Shown piece by piece: positions 14,601-23,400 of a stretch of 64,000 nucleotides of DNA. The notes under the pieces were generated by a model, which did not search any database, had not been told where the DNA came from, and was given only the letters and a program-made list of their open reading frames with translations. Source of the DNA: Corallium rubrum (lineage: Eukaryota > Cnidaria > Anthozoa > Scleralcyonacea > Coralliidae); NCBI GenBank assembly GCA_964035015.1, contig OZ036002.1, positions 8,050,643 to 8,114,642 on the forward strand, written 5' to 3'. How positions within the stretch are numbered: position 1 is the first letter of the stretch; each line of letters begins with the position of its first letter. A program made the position numbers and the translations under genes.

Positions 14601-16134
14601 ACGACACAGTTCAGACCACGAATCACAGCTAAGATGAACACCGCTGCCAAACGTTTTGCGCATGTGCGACGTTCGAGCTCGTCCTCGGAAAAAGAGCGGG
14701 AAAACACTGAAATATTTGGACTGGTCCAAGAGTCCGACACAAAAGTTAAAATTATAAGCATACTACCAAAAAGATAAGGTAGATAATTTGTGCATGGCGT
14801 CCTTGTCAATATTGTAACATATTCTGAATTTACCCCTTTGTAATTTTCTTTACCCTTTTTTTAAAACGCAAATGAACAGTCGAGTCTTACTTAGTCTTAA
14901 CTGTCTGGTTGTTGTCACCACGGCTAGTTCCCACTTCTCAAGGAAAACCAAGGCAGATAAGACAGATAACACAACCTTTTAACGTAACATAAAATAAAGA
15001 AACTTACTCGTTTGCTGCTCTTAAGAAGAAGTTTGTTTAAAAACGCAGTGCCTTCGTCTATTCTTTTCTAATTACGAGAAGAATCCGAGCTCAACCAAGA
15101 TCATGATGGTTAAAGATAAATCATTTTCCGCTAGTCCTCTCCCTCGATCCCTATTCTGTGACGTCACCAAAATAAGTATCGAAAGAAAAGGGGACTAGGA
15201 ACTAGTCTGGTCACTTTATTAGTATAGGTAATAGCATGGTTTCGAGTGCAATTTGGAAAAAACATGCACGAGTGAGTTTTTCAAAGACTATCAAAATTGC
15301 ATGAGTCCGAACTCCGAGTGCTATTTGAGGCCTTTGAAAAACTCACGAGTGCGTGTTTTTTCAAAATTGCACTCGAAACCATGCTATTACTTATTAATAA
15401 TATACATGAAAATGTTAGACAAAATGTTCTTCCCGCTACGAAGTTACATACCACTCATTGCTCCACTTCTCGAAGCTTTAATGGTTGAAAACTGCTTCAT
15501 TTTGTTCACTAAATACGTCAAACGTTTTACTCATAGCATCTAACCTCTTCTTGTCTTCTTGCAGGGACTTTTATGAGAATTTTAAAGCAAAATTCACTCT
15601 GTATTTCATCGAAATGTTCTTCGACAACTTTATGTTTTGGTCGCCATATTGGATTTTCTCGTGAAGAAAAACCATCCTTCAAAATCCGCATAGGCATTTC
15701 ATTGGCTTTCCGGTAGTTTCCGGTTGTTTATTAGCCAATCAGAGTGCTTAATACTCATTGAAATTTGCACTGTATTTCATTTTTCTGCACTGTATTACAC
15801 CTTTTCTGCACTGTATTACATTGAAATAGCACTCCTCTCGACCAATCAGGATGCAGTAATTTTGTCATGTATATTATTATACTCGTTATATGCTTATATT
15901 GTGTATTTAATTCTCTTTCAGCGTGTCCGACTGTTCGATGCATACGCTATGTCAGCCATGTGCAAAGCTGGTATTGAAATCTTGGACGTGTATCAACTGA
16001 CGGCTTCGTACCCGAATGAAGCCCAAGATGTAGTACATTACGATAATGATGTATTTCACAAAGCTGAAATGCAAATTCAAAGATATGCCGAGTCCGGAAC
16101 TGGCTACAAACCTCAACGAGTTTGTGTTGGATAA
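928..16134 (+). CDS. NXPE-A: NXPE family member-like protein (PC-esterase-type), five exons
   Basis: Exons: 928-1507, 2124-2261, 2462-2554, 3815-4323, 15922-16134; phases 1,1,1,0; about 510 aa from ATG 928 (in-frame ATG 904 gives 518). The start at 928 aligns with the starts of the two paralogs. Order: basic N-terminus, one signal-anchor helix (about residues 14-33), Ig/filamin-like ectodomain ending in NGTYEGMALLVEPGQY, then LWDGYGRWINGNWWPY, the catalytic-type YGDS in exon 4 and DVVH in exon 5. This matches the NXPE/PC-esterase layout (GDS serine; DxxH Asp and His) and the family's usual length of about 550 aa. Family members are type II secretory-pathway proteins, and human NXPE1 has been linked to sialic-acid O-acetylation. 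The substrate here is unknown. Oddities: a GC donor at intron 2, an 11.6-kb intron 4, and an exon-1 body almost identical to the paralogs despite a diverged signal anchor. Confidence 0.85.
1508..2123 (+). other. NXPE-A intron 1
   Basis: Starts GTGAGT directly after the exon and ends TTTCATGCAG. It is much shorter than the homologous introns of NXPE-B and NXPE-C (over 2 kb) and unlike them. It contains a short direct repeat of GGGGGCCGCTACTTTCGG near 1990-2062. No other feature seen. Confidence 0.7.
2262..2461 (+). other. GC-AG intron (NXPE-A intron 2)
   Basis: The exon-2 end aligned across the three paralogs gives GT donors (GTAAGT) in NXPE-B and NXPE-C but GCAAGT here. The rest of the donor is a strong consensus, as is usual for functional GC-AG introns. 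The acceptor is a pyrimidine run ending TTTTAG at 2461. Confidence 0.75.
2575..2630. repeat. (TA)n microsatellite
   Basis: About 55 bp of TA dinucleotides at the start of NXPE-A intron 3. It is absent from the same place in NXPE-B. Confidence 0.95.
2798..2885. repeat. Short palindromic MITE relic
   Basis: GGGCTTTAT near the left side pairs with ATAAAGCC near the right, around TCGGCTATCGCC. The same sequence lies in NXPE-B intron 3 (about 23430-23515), so it predates that duplication. Confidence 0.5.
3003..3436. repeat. MITE with long inverted arms in intron 3
   Basis: Left end AAAGTGTCTATGAAATG, right end CATTTCATAGACACTTT. The arms (about 200 bp) pair through GTACAGAGGAGCATG, GGGCTTTCGGTAACAATGC and their complements. 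The homologous element in NXPE-B is at 23637-24077, so insertion came before the duplication. Confidence 0.75.
4500..4980. repeat. Intron-4 head shared with NXPE-B, with an inverted repeat
   Basis: Nearly identical to 25000-25490. It includes an imperfect palindrome (GTTCGTTGGGAAGTTC against GAACTTCCCAACGAAC in the NXPE-B copy). Homology with NXPE-B stops at about 4980. Confidence 0.65.
4981..5394. other. Intron 4, no gene seen
   Basis: Unique-looking sequence with a GC-rich palindrome GGGCCAAAGGCCC near 5069 and a small inverted pair around ACACGCGTG/CACGCGTG (5105-5135). The open frame over this stretch resembles no known protein. Confidence 0.4.
5395..5660. repeat. Degenerate GTTG/AACA-rich repeat block
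   Basis: A run of short degenerate words such as GACAGGCTTGAACATG and GAACAAGGTTGTTG that pair with each other. It is the same sequence style as 10490-10858, 35205-35425, 35715-35925, 37690-38200 and 52879-53443. Confidence 0.6.
5661..8615. other. AT-rich intron stretch, no gene
   Basis: No coding evidence. It holds three degenerate tandem copies of a 90-130-bp unit (6428-6720, each opening ATTTCTAAA and containing ACACCTGT), C-runs near 7640 and 7780, and a palindrome at 7862-8065. Confidence 0.5.
7862..8065. repeat. Palindromic MITE, about 200 bp
   Basis: AATATCAAAGC, then CAATTACTTTGAAAAAGCCC on the left, are mirrored by GGGCTTTTTCAAAGTAATTG and GCTTTGATATT on the right. The arms are about 45-50 bp. 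Confidence 0.7.
8616..9210. repeat. 47-bp satellite, about 12 copies
   Basis: Unit phase TTCTTAATAAACCTCGCG at 8626, 8673 and so on, with period exactly 47 bp. Copies differ at a few sites (GCG/CCG, GTTG/GTCG) and decay after about 9195. It lies inside NXPE-A intron 4. Confidence 0.95.
9365..10200. repeat. About 138-bp satellite, six to seven copies, with CGTAGCC subrepeats
   Basis: TTTCAAAATCTCAC recurs near 9374, 9474, 9611, 9749, 9889, 10027 and 10167, so the period is 137-140 bp after a short first unit. Each unit has two or three copies of GCGTAGCC followed by a conserved ATAGCTAGGTAAATAACGTC. An inverted GGCTACGCGGCTACGC lies before the 47-bp satellite (8560-8585), so the two arrays may belong to one element. 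Confidence 0.9.
10490..10858. repeat. GTTG/AACA-rich repeat block with ACGTAAAAATCTCACAGG end
   Basis: Built of degenerate words such as CATGAACAATGTTG and CAACATGTTG. The right edge (about 10836-10858) is the complement of the left end of the element at 52879, so this looks like a member of that family. Confidence 0.6.
10861..14510. other. Intron stretch, no gene recognised
   Basis: No domain-bearing frame. Within it are a 19-bp minisatellite (11484-11650) and G and C homopolymer runs at 14360-14500. A segment near 14395-14435 recurs at 43858-43900. Confidence 0.45.
11484..11650. repeat. 19-bp minisatellite, 8-9 copies
   Basis: Unit GGAGTGGGCAATCTTGGGT with substitutions and exact 19-bp spacing. 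Confidence 0.85.
14515..14640 (-). repeat. 5S-SINE, 3' part only
   Basis: Matches the tail half of the SINE (TGCTTGCAGCCAGCGG through CAGCTAAGATG) and lacks the 5S part. The same truncation is at 25500-25625, inherited by duplication. Homology between the NXPE-A and NXPE-B introns resumes exactly here. Confidence 0.7.
14641..14990 (+). repeat. Inverted repeat, left arm, flanking NXPE-A exon 5
   Basis: From ACCGCTGCCAAACG to the CTAGTTCCCACTTCTC region. The reverse complement lies at 16305-16665, so the last exon sits in a loop of about 1.3 kb. NXPE-B has the same arrangement (25626-25975 and 26640-27005). Confidence 0.8.
15212..15882. mobile_element. About 670-bp insertion specific to NXPE-A, containing a MITE
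   Basis: NXPE-B runs straight from CACTTTATT to TATACTCG; NXPE-A has 670 bp between. Inside, 15229-15390 is a palindrome whose ends are AATAGCATGGTTTCGAGTG and CACTCGAAACCATGCTATT. Confidence 0.65.
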
Positions 16135-16204
16135 ATCAAACAAACAAATTTTAAACTTTTTTCGTATGTTTTTACAAGCTGTCGTAAGTTAAACTCAGAG
16201 AAAA

Positions 16205-16292
16205 ACTCTGATCTCCAGATGGGACTGGAACCCACAACCTTCCGAATGCCAGCCGGACGCTCTCACCATTGAGCAACTGGAACTCAGATGGT
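16205..16292 (-). repeat. tRNA-derived SINE head (tRNA-Ala-like)
   Basis: On the minus strand the order is an A-box-like TTGCTCAATGGTGAGAGCG, a 5-bp anticodon stem with loop CTGGCAT (anticodon would be GGC), and a B-box-like GGTTCCAGTCC. There is no convincing acceptor stem, so it is a tRNA-derived repeat rather than a working tRNA gene. A duplicate lies at 26545-26633. Confidence 0.6.
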
Positions 16293-16304
16293 AGACCGAG
16301 GACT

Positions 16305-16665
16305 GATACCGCTGCCAAACGTTTGAGCATGCGTGAATTCGCAGAGTAAACATTGCAAGAGAAGTGGGAACTAGCCGTGGCGACAACAACCAGACAGTGA
16401 AGACTAAGTACTAAGACTCAACTATTCATTTGTGTTTTAAAAAAAGAGTAAAAAAAATTACGAACGGGTAAATTCAGAATATGTTACAATATTGACAAGG
16501 AAGCCATGCACAAATTACCTACCTTATCTTTTTGGTAGCATGCTTATAATTTTAACTTTTGTGTCGGACTCTCGGACCAGTCCAAACATTTCAGTGTTTT
16601 CCCGCTCTTTTTCCGAGGACGAGCTCGGACGTCGCACATGCGCAAAACGTTTGGCAGTTGTTTTC
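16305..16665 (-). repeat. Inverted repeat, right arm, downstream of NXPE-A
   Basis: Reverse complement of 14641-14990, with GTGTCGGACTCTCGGACCAG near its inner part and CGTTTGGCAG at its end. Confidence 0.8.
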
Positions 16666-16734
16666 GATATTTATATACGCCTGCATGGGAACTATTAAAA
16701 ATTCCCTTTGGGTGATAATACGCGTACGTTATAG

Positions 16735-17045
16735 TTCTTGGTAAACAAGTAATTTGCTCATTAATAGGCATGCACCCTTGGCAACACCACTCCTTCGTTG
16801 GTCGGTGTGAAAACTGACGATCCATATAAATATGTGGCATGCTTGCATGCCAGCAACTTGCATGCCAGCAATATGGAACCGTTGCACTCATTTTCGTTAC
16901 TGTGTCTACCTGTGTTGATTTGTACTATTTGTGGTACACATTTCATTTCGTTATTATGGAAGCTTTGTTGGACTTCACGAATTCACAATTTCTCGTGCAT
17001 TACCGGACAGGAGAACTATCTTCAGGGAAAACTGTAAATAATTAG
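16735..17045 (+). pseudogene. Truncated, frameshifted NXPE exon-1 copy 1
   Basis: ATGCCAGCAACTTGCATGCC and about 190 further bases match exon 1 of NXPE-B/C, with a leader like that of NXPE-A and a TATA-like CATATAAATATG near 16825. The frame hits TGA within the signal anchor, and homology stops after GGGAAAACTG, before most of the ectodomain, where TAAATAATTAG follows. It is a relic of another tandem copy. Confidence 0.8.
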
Positions 17046-17249
17046 CTGTCAATATGTACGCTGTAATTTGTTATAAATATAAAAATAAACTACAAAGAAC
17101 TATTATAATGTGCTTGTATGTCTTTATTAAAGGATAAGAAAGTTAACATGTGGGCAAACTAAAGTCATTGGCGTACTTTAAAGTAACCTAAATCATATTT
17201 ACTGCCATCCGTCGGGTATTCTAGATAATTTATACGCTAGATAAAACAA

Positions 17250-18060
17250 AGTCTTAATAAAATAATAATAATAGAAGCTTTAATCAAACTCACTAAATAA
17301 TACAGTACTACAATAATAACAACAGATCACAATACATTACAAACAGTAAAAGATGAGTTTGATAAGGGGCTAGCGAACGGACACGAGGTCCCAACTAGGC
17401 AAACCCCGTACATAAATCAATAAATTCATGACAATACACATAATGGTCCACTATTTACTACTGGACACGAGGTCCCAACTAGGCAAACCCCGTACATAAA
17501 TCAATAAATTCATGACAACACACGTAATGGTCCACTATTTACTACTATACAGAATGCGCCATTATCCGCACCTGACGCTGAACTCAGCCCCCTACCCCCG
17601 AAATCAAAATGATTTAGTTTGAAATAGACGGATAATGGAAGTATTCAAAGGGCTGATCCCGACGTCAAGCACTGAAAAAGACGCATCCTGCTATTCCTGA
17701 ATCCTGCCTAAAAATCTCAGCAGCAAAAAGGTCTGTTAATTGTCCTACAATTAGGACATACTGTCTTCCACGTGCTTTCTCTGTCTGTATCAAAGATAGT
17801 GTTTAACTTATTGTGATAGAGTTTATACAATTGAGTTTTAAAGGAAGCGAAAGAAGCTGACTGACGAATTACAAGTGGTAAATTATTCCAAAGTTGAACA
17901 ATGCGATTAAAGAAAGAGTCTCTGAACAGTGATGTACGAAGACGGTGAACTGGACGAAGATTTAAATTACAAGCAGAGCTTCTAGTACGGCCACTAGAGA
18001 TACAAACATATTGGCTAAGCTGTATATTGCGTAAGCAGTGTAGAAACAACACTCGAAATA
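17250..18060 (-). mobile_element. 5'-truncated non-LTR retrotransposon, 3' end (CR1/L2-like)
   Basis: The minus-strand frame (stop at 17717) ends with DSFFNRIVQLWNNLP followed by IRQSASFASFKTQLYKL. This is the hallmark C-terminal tail after the reverse transcriptase in CR1/L2/Jockey-type LINEs. A UTR of about 450 bp and an ATT-type microsatellite tail follow at 17250-17265. The catalytic part is absent. Confidence 0.7.
17379..17546. repeat. 84-bp direct duplication in the LINE 3' UTR
   Basis: Two near-identical units starting GGACACGAGGTCCCAACTAG at 17379 and 17463. Confidence 0.9.
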
Positions 18061-18185
18061 TAGTAAGGTTAGATATACTGCCGAAACAGAGAACGTAGGA
18101 GTCTAACGTTTCGAGCGAAGGCCCTTCGTCAGAGAGAAACGTAGAGTGTTGCTCTACTGCACTTTGCCTCGTTTCTATGTTTTGC
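18060..18185 (-). repeat. Penelope-like-style CTGACGAAGG...CGAAACGTTAG module
   Basis: Minus strand CTGACGAAGGGCC, a short hairpin, then CGAAACGTTAGAC. The module recurs at 27620-27800 and, as an inverted pair, at 62265-62460. A related motif (CTGATGAAGGCC...CGAAA) sits at both ends of the GIY-YIG palindrome at 22038-23206, so a Penelope-like origin is inferred. Confidence 0.5.
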
Positions 18186-18336
18186 TCTAAAAATGTATAC
18201 ATTTTCGCGTTCCCCTTAACCCCCCTTTTCCTTCCTTCGTGTGCCAGTCAATACGCTGCAGATTACGCTGCTAATTAACGCATAAATTAATATAAGACTA
18301 AAATGGTACGACAAACTGATGACGTGGCATGCAAGC
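18186..18336 (+). promoter_or_regulatory. 5' flank of NXPE-B, uninterrupted reference for NXPE-C
   Basis: This stretch (AAAATGTATACATTTTCGCG to GTGGCATGCAAGC) aligns piece by piece with 29045-29160, 31685-31697 and 34870-34895 upstream of NXPE-C. It probably contains the promoter or 5' UTR, but no clear TATA box was seen. Confidence 0.5.
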
Positions 18337-20405
18337 ATGCCAGCAACTTGCATGCCAGCAATAAGGAACCGTTGCGCTCGTTTACCATACTGTATCTTCC
18401 TGTGTTTATTATTTGTACTATTTGTGGTACACATTTCATTTCGTTATTATGGAAGCTTCGTTGGACTTCACAAATTCACAATTTCTTGGGCATTACCGGA
18501 CAGGAAAACTATCTTCAGGGAAAACTGGTTCAGGTTGCACAAAGCCAGGGTAGATTGGCGAGCAATCCTAGCTCCGTGTAAGGAAAATACGAACTGGGGA
18601 AGCACCAAGCGTGGTTGGGAAAAGAAAAACAGGTCATCTGGCAATGAAAGTTATATTAAATACATGGACATCCGACCTGCTGGGGAATTCTCGAGGATAT
18701 TTATTCAAACTCGGACTGCAAGCGGTAGGGAGAAGACGTTTGGTGGAGATTCCTGGAGAATTTACTTCAGAGGACCCTCGAGTGTTTACGCTACAGTATT
18801 TGACCACGACAATGGTACTTATGAGGCCATGGCATTGCTTGTCGAGCCTGGACAGTACATTGTCGAAGCCTTCTTGGATTACAGCTTATGTGATGGTCTC
18901 AAAGATCCACCGCAGAACTGGTTTAAAGTCGGTGAGTTTGTGCCTAATTTCTGATTGGAGGGCTTGTGATGATTGACCCATTCATGACAGCATATAGAGT
19001 TGACAAATATGCATTGCTTGAAGCTTTGCATTGGGATAATATGTACTACTAAAATCAGTAGAGTGACTTTTCTGGAATAAAAAAGGTTCTTTGAAGGCGG
19101 CCAAACTTTGATGTACTCAGGAACGCAGCGTGGCGTGTCAACGCATTTAACGAAATAAACGAATTCAGTTGAACAAGATGTTATAATTTTGAAGATTGCG
19201 AAGTGAATGTGATACTGTAGTACACCCCGTTCAAAAAAACATGTTTTTTCAACAGAATTCGTTGATTTTGTTCATACACCACGCTGCATTCCTAAGCTTG
19301 ATGTCATATAAACATTAACGTTTGGCCGCCTTCCAAACAACGTTTTTCCTTCCAGAAAAGACACTCTACTGATTTTGGTGGTATTAGATGAAACGTTGCA
19401 GGTCCCACTCGCTGCTAGCAACTCTCGTAAAATAGAGAGTTTAAGGGGGTCTTACACTCAAATTTCTTTTTTCTTTAAATTTAAACATAAGAGAGAACAA
19501 GGTTCATATGATTAGAGTATGTGAAAACGTGAGATAATTGTCCCCCATGGTGATAAAGAACGTTTATTTTCAAAAATGATAATTCTCGGGCTACCCTGTG
19601 GTGGCCGAGTCTAGGTTTCGGCTCCGTTTGTTATTTTCTTCGCCACACAAAACTGCGCAATACCTCCCATATATGGAGCCTACACTCCGAGTGTTCGATC
19701 ACTTCGAAAATTTATCGACAGTCATGTTTCTTCGTTCCTATTCTGTGGTTGTATCAAGCACATTACTGATCAACCATATAAGCATGCAACTTACTTGGAA
19801 AACCTACCAACAATTTCGTCGAAGGCAAAGCTGGCCGAAGTTGTATGTTCATGCATCCAAGTGGCAACCGAACAACCGACAACAATATACTGCCAGTAAG
19901 CTTATATTTTTCTCATGGAGAGCAGGTCTCACACTGTATACACTTTCTGATGCCTTTAGAACAGTTGTTCAATGATCTGGCTCACGACTGTCTGTGACTA
20001 TTGAACGACCTCATGAAAACCGATTGCAAACAAAATCCAAGATGTGAGAACACAAGGAACATTCATGAAGATGACGGACTTTGAGGAAACAGTGTGTTGA
20101 CATTAACTATCTTTATATTTTTGCATTATTATTTACGTGCTTTATTACCAAACGCGTTTTATATTTGTTATGCAGAGTAGGAAGCTTGTATACAAATGTA
20201 TGTTCTATGTACCATTTGTGTTTTTACTGACTGTTGCTTGTCTTTGAGTTTGAGATCGGCAATGGACAGTAGCTTTATTGATCCATTACGATTTATATGC
20301 AATGTTGTAAGTGCTTTGAACCTTTGAGTATGTAATTTTGTCACAAGTATGTATATTGAGTATTAAGATATTCATTGTTGAAATAACTTTGAACCAATCA
20401 TGTTC

Positions 20406-20475
<70 letters not shown>

Positions 20476-23400
20476 GTAATACATTAGTGACATATTGGCC
20501 ATTATAACATCAACAGCCAAGTGTGTGTTATATGCTGATGGTACCAAAATCTATAGAGAAATTAGTGTCTGACATTCACCTACAGTACCAGAGCCTTCTC
20601 AACATACTCTAAAGCAAAAACATGGAATCAGGATTCATGTTGTATGAAGATATTGCATAGATGTAGGGTGCGGGTATATTTTACTAGTCATGTTTTGCAT
20701 ATTTGCTAGTGCATCTGCATCTGTACCTGAACTGTGAAATGGTCTAGAATTCCAGATAATCCTGAATATTAAAGAAAATGAAACCCAACCCTGACCTTCA
20801 CCTCTAAACCCGACCCTAAACCTCCGACAACCCCCGGTAACCCTAAATCTAACCACAACACCCCAGGGAGAAAGTTCCACCTCTCAGACCCTGACCTCAA
20901 TTCTAGACACTTGAAATTGAAAATTCAGGATACCGTAGTCCTGCACCACATTCAGCCTTCAATCTGATCTTCCTCGGCCCACTCCCACCTCTTTGCTCAT
21001 GTGTTATAGAGACCTCTGCACTTTCCAGTAGCCCGAGTGCACACCTGACCCAGGTGTCTTGTTCAAGAAGGAATGGTCAAGAGAATGTTTTTAATGGTTA
21101 ATTTTATCAACGCATCGTGTTTCAATCTTTCATGCAGGAAATGCTCAAGGCAAATACCAAGCCAGTGGAATACTGGGCTTCCTAGACGAGTATCTTGTGG
21201 AACCATTGCAAGGCGAGAAAACAATCACTATTCAGATCTTGTATGGCAATGAAACTATATCTGGGGAAATAGATAGTAAGTGTATAGTACAAGTATAAAT
21301 ATACACGCGAGTTGCACAATCATGCGCACGCATACTTTTTGGCGGGCTGTTAAGAGGATAATTTGCCAAGTTTAAGTTCAATGAACAGTGACAGTGATTT
21401 AGACCCAATTTACACGATGCCAGTACAATTTGAAAACGGAACAAAATCATGCCGTTTAGGCCTTGCGTTTACACGATACCGGCACAAAAATGACATGAAA
21501 ACGGCACAAAATGAAGACGGGTTCCTTGACGGCATGAAATGAAAACGGAACACTAGATAACCGCGGTATCGTGTAAACGCCCGTGCCGTAACAGTTTGAC
21601 GACGATAATCACGATATATACGACCACAGTATTCGGGTCAGCAGTATGCACAAGGTCTTCTCAATTCTCATTGGAAGAGAATAGTCACATGCTAATCCGT
21701 CATTATATTATACCGGCACCGTGTTACTGGCACCGTGTAAACGCAAGACTTTTTGGTCTGTATTTACACACCAGGATGATTTTGTTCCGTTTTCAAATTG
21801 TACCAGCATCGTGTAAACGGGGTCTTAATGTCATGAAAGTCAAGAGTTAAAATTTAAGTTCGTCACTTAAATTTTTGGTTACCTTGCATCGTTTATAAGA
21901 TATTTCAGTTTGTTTGATATGTAAATATCAAACAAAACTGAAATATCTCAAAAAAACGATGCAGGTGTGTGTTAGACCGTGTTACTTTGCCATTTTAAGT
22001 GTTCTTTCACATGAGATAAACTATTTTAAGGAGATCTGTAATATAAATAAGTTTTGTGGAAACACCACGTAAAATATTTCTTTGCTAAGCTTTCGGCCTG
22101 TTGACTCAGGCCTTCATCAGAGCAATGACAACAAGTTGTTGGCTCACGTCATTTATAAACTAAGCAACTGATCAATTAAATCACGTAAGAATACAATGGC
22201 GTATCACGTTAATTTTATTAATTAGAAAACAAAATCAAGAATGTTCTCCGAATAGGGCACGCCACGTACTATTTAATGGCTGTCCCTCCTGAGAAATAGT
22301 GCGATGTTTTGCAATCTCAATGGATTCTCTTGTTCTTCGCGTGAAGTATTGCTTGTCGCTGGCTAAGAGTGATGACTCTTCCCACTTAACACGATGGTCA
22401 TACTTCCAAGCGTGTTTGGCAACAGCAGACTTTCCTTGTTGCGCTTTTATGCAACATGTCTTGTGTTCCTTCAGGCGAGTTGAGAGATTCCTTCCCGTTT
22501 CTCCGATGTATACCAAGCCACACTCACAAGGAATGCGATACACTCCAGGCTTAGATAAGCTATCCACTTCATCTTTATGTGTGAAAAGTACCTTGAACAA
22601 TTTGTGTTGACTACTGTGAAATACCTTCAGTAGTCAACACAAATTGTTCAAGGTACTTTTCACACATAAAGATGAAGTGGATAGCTTATCTAAGCCTGGA
22701 GTGTATCGCATTCCTTGTGAGTGTGGCTTGGTATACATCGGAGAAACGGGAAGGAATCTCTCAACTCGCCTGAAGGAACACAAGACATGTTGCATAAAAG
22801 CGCAACAAGAAAAGTCTGCTGTTGCCAAACACGCTTGGAAGTATGACCATCGTGTTAAGTGGGAAGAGTCATCACTCTTAGCCAGCGACAAGCAATACTT
22901 CACGCGAAGAACAAGAGAATCCATTGAGATTGCAAAACATCGCACTATTTCTCAGGAGGGACAGCCATTAAATAGTACGTGGCGTGCCTTATTCGGAGAA
23001 CATTCTTGATTTTGTTTTCTAATTAATAAAATTAACGTGATACGCCATTGTATTCTTACGTGATTTAATTGATCAGTTGCTTAGTTTATAAATGACGTGA
23101 GCCAACAACTTGTTGTCATTGCTCTGATGAAGGCCTGAGTCAACAGGTCGAAAGCTTAGCAAAGAAATATTTTACGTGGTGTTTCCACAAAACTTATTTA
23201 TATTACTTTATCGCCATGAAAACGTTCAAAGAATTAAAGATCTGTAATAATCGTGTTTTCGATGACTATTGATGTTTTTAGATTTCAGTAACATGAGATG
23301 CGGTGAAACTTGTAGCTCGCTTTGGGACGGCTACGGTAGATGGATCAATGGCAACTGGTGGCCTTATGTACCAGGTAAATATAATTAACGTAATATAAAG

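Larger units (their letters stand above)
22038..23206. mobile_element. 1.17-kb palindrome of Penelope-like retroelement 3' ends
   Basis: Two 579-bp arms (22038-22616 and 22628-23206) are inverted copies differing at only a few bases, around an 11-bp spacer. Each arm encodes a GIY-YIG nuclease domain. Penelope-like elements are the eukaryotic retroelements that carry this domain. AGATCTGTAAT flanks the insertion (near 22031 and 23238) as a likely target duplication. It interrupts NXPE-B intron 2 only. No reverse transcriptase remains. Confidence 0.85.

Noticed and set aside
22299..22945. 103-codon frames antisense to the GIY-YIG domains
   Set aside because: They are shadows of the GIY-YIG frames and have no recognisable domain.
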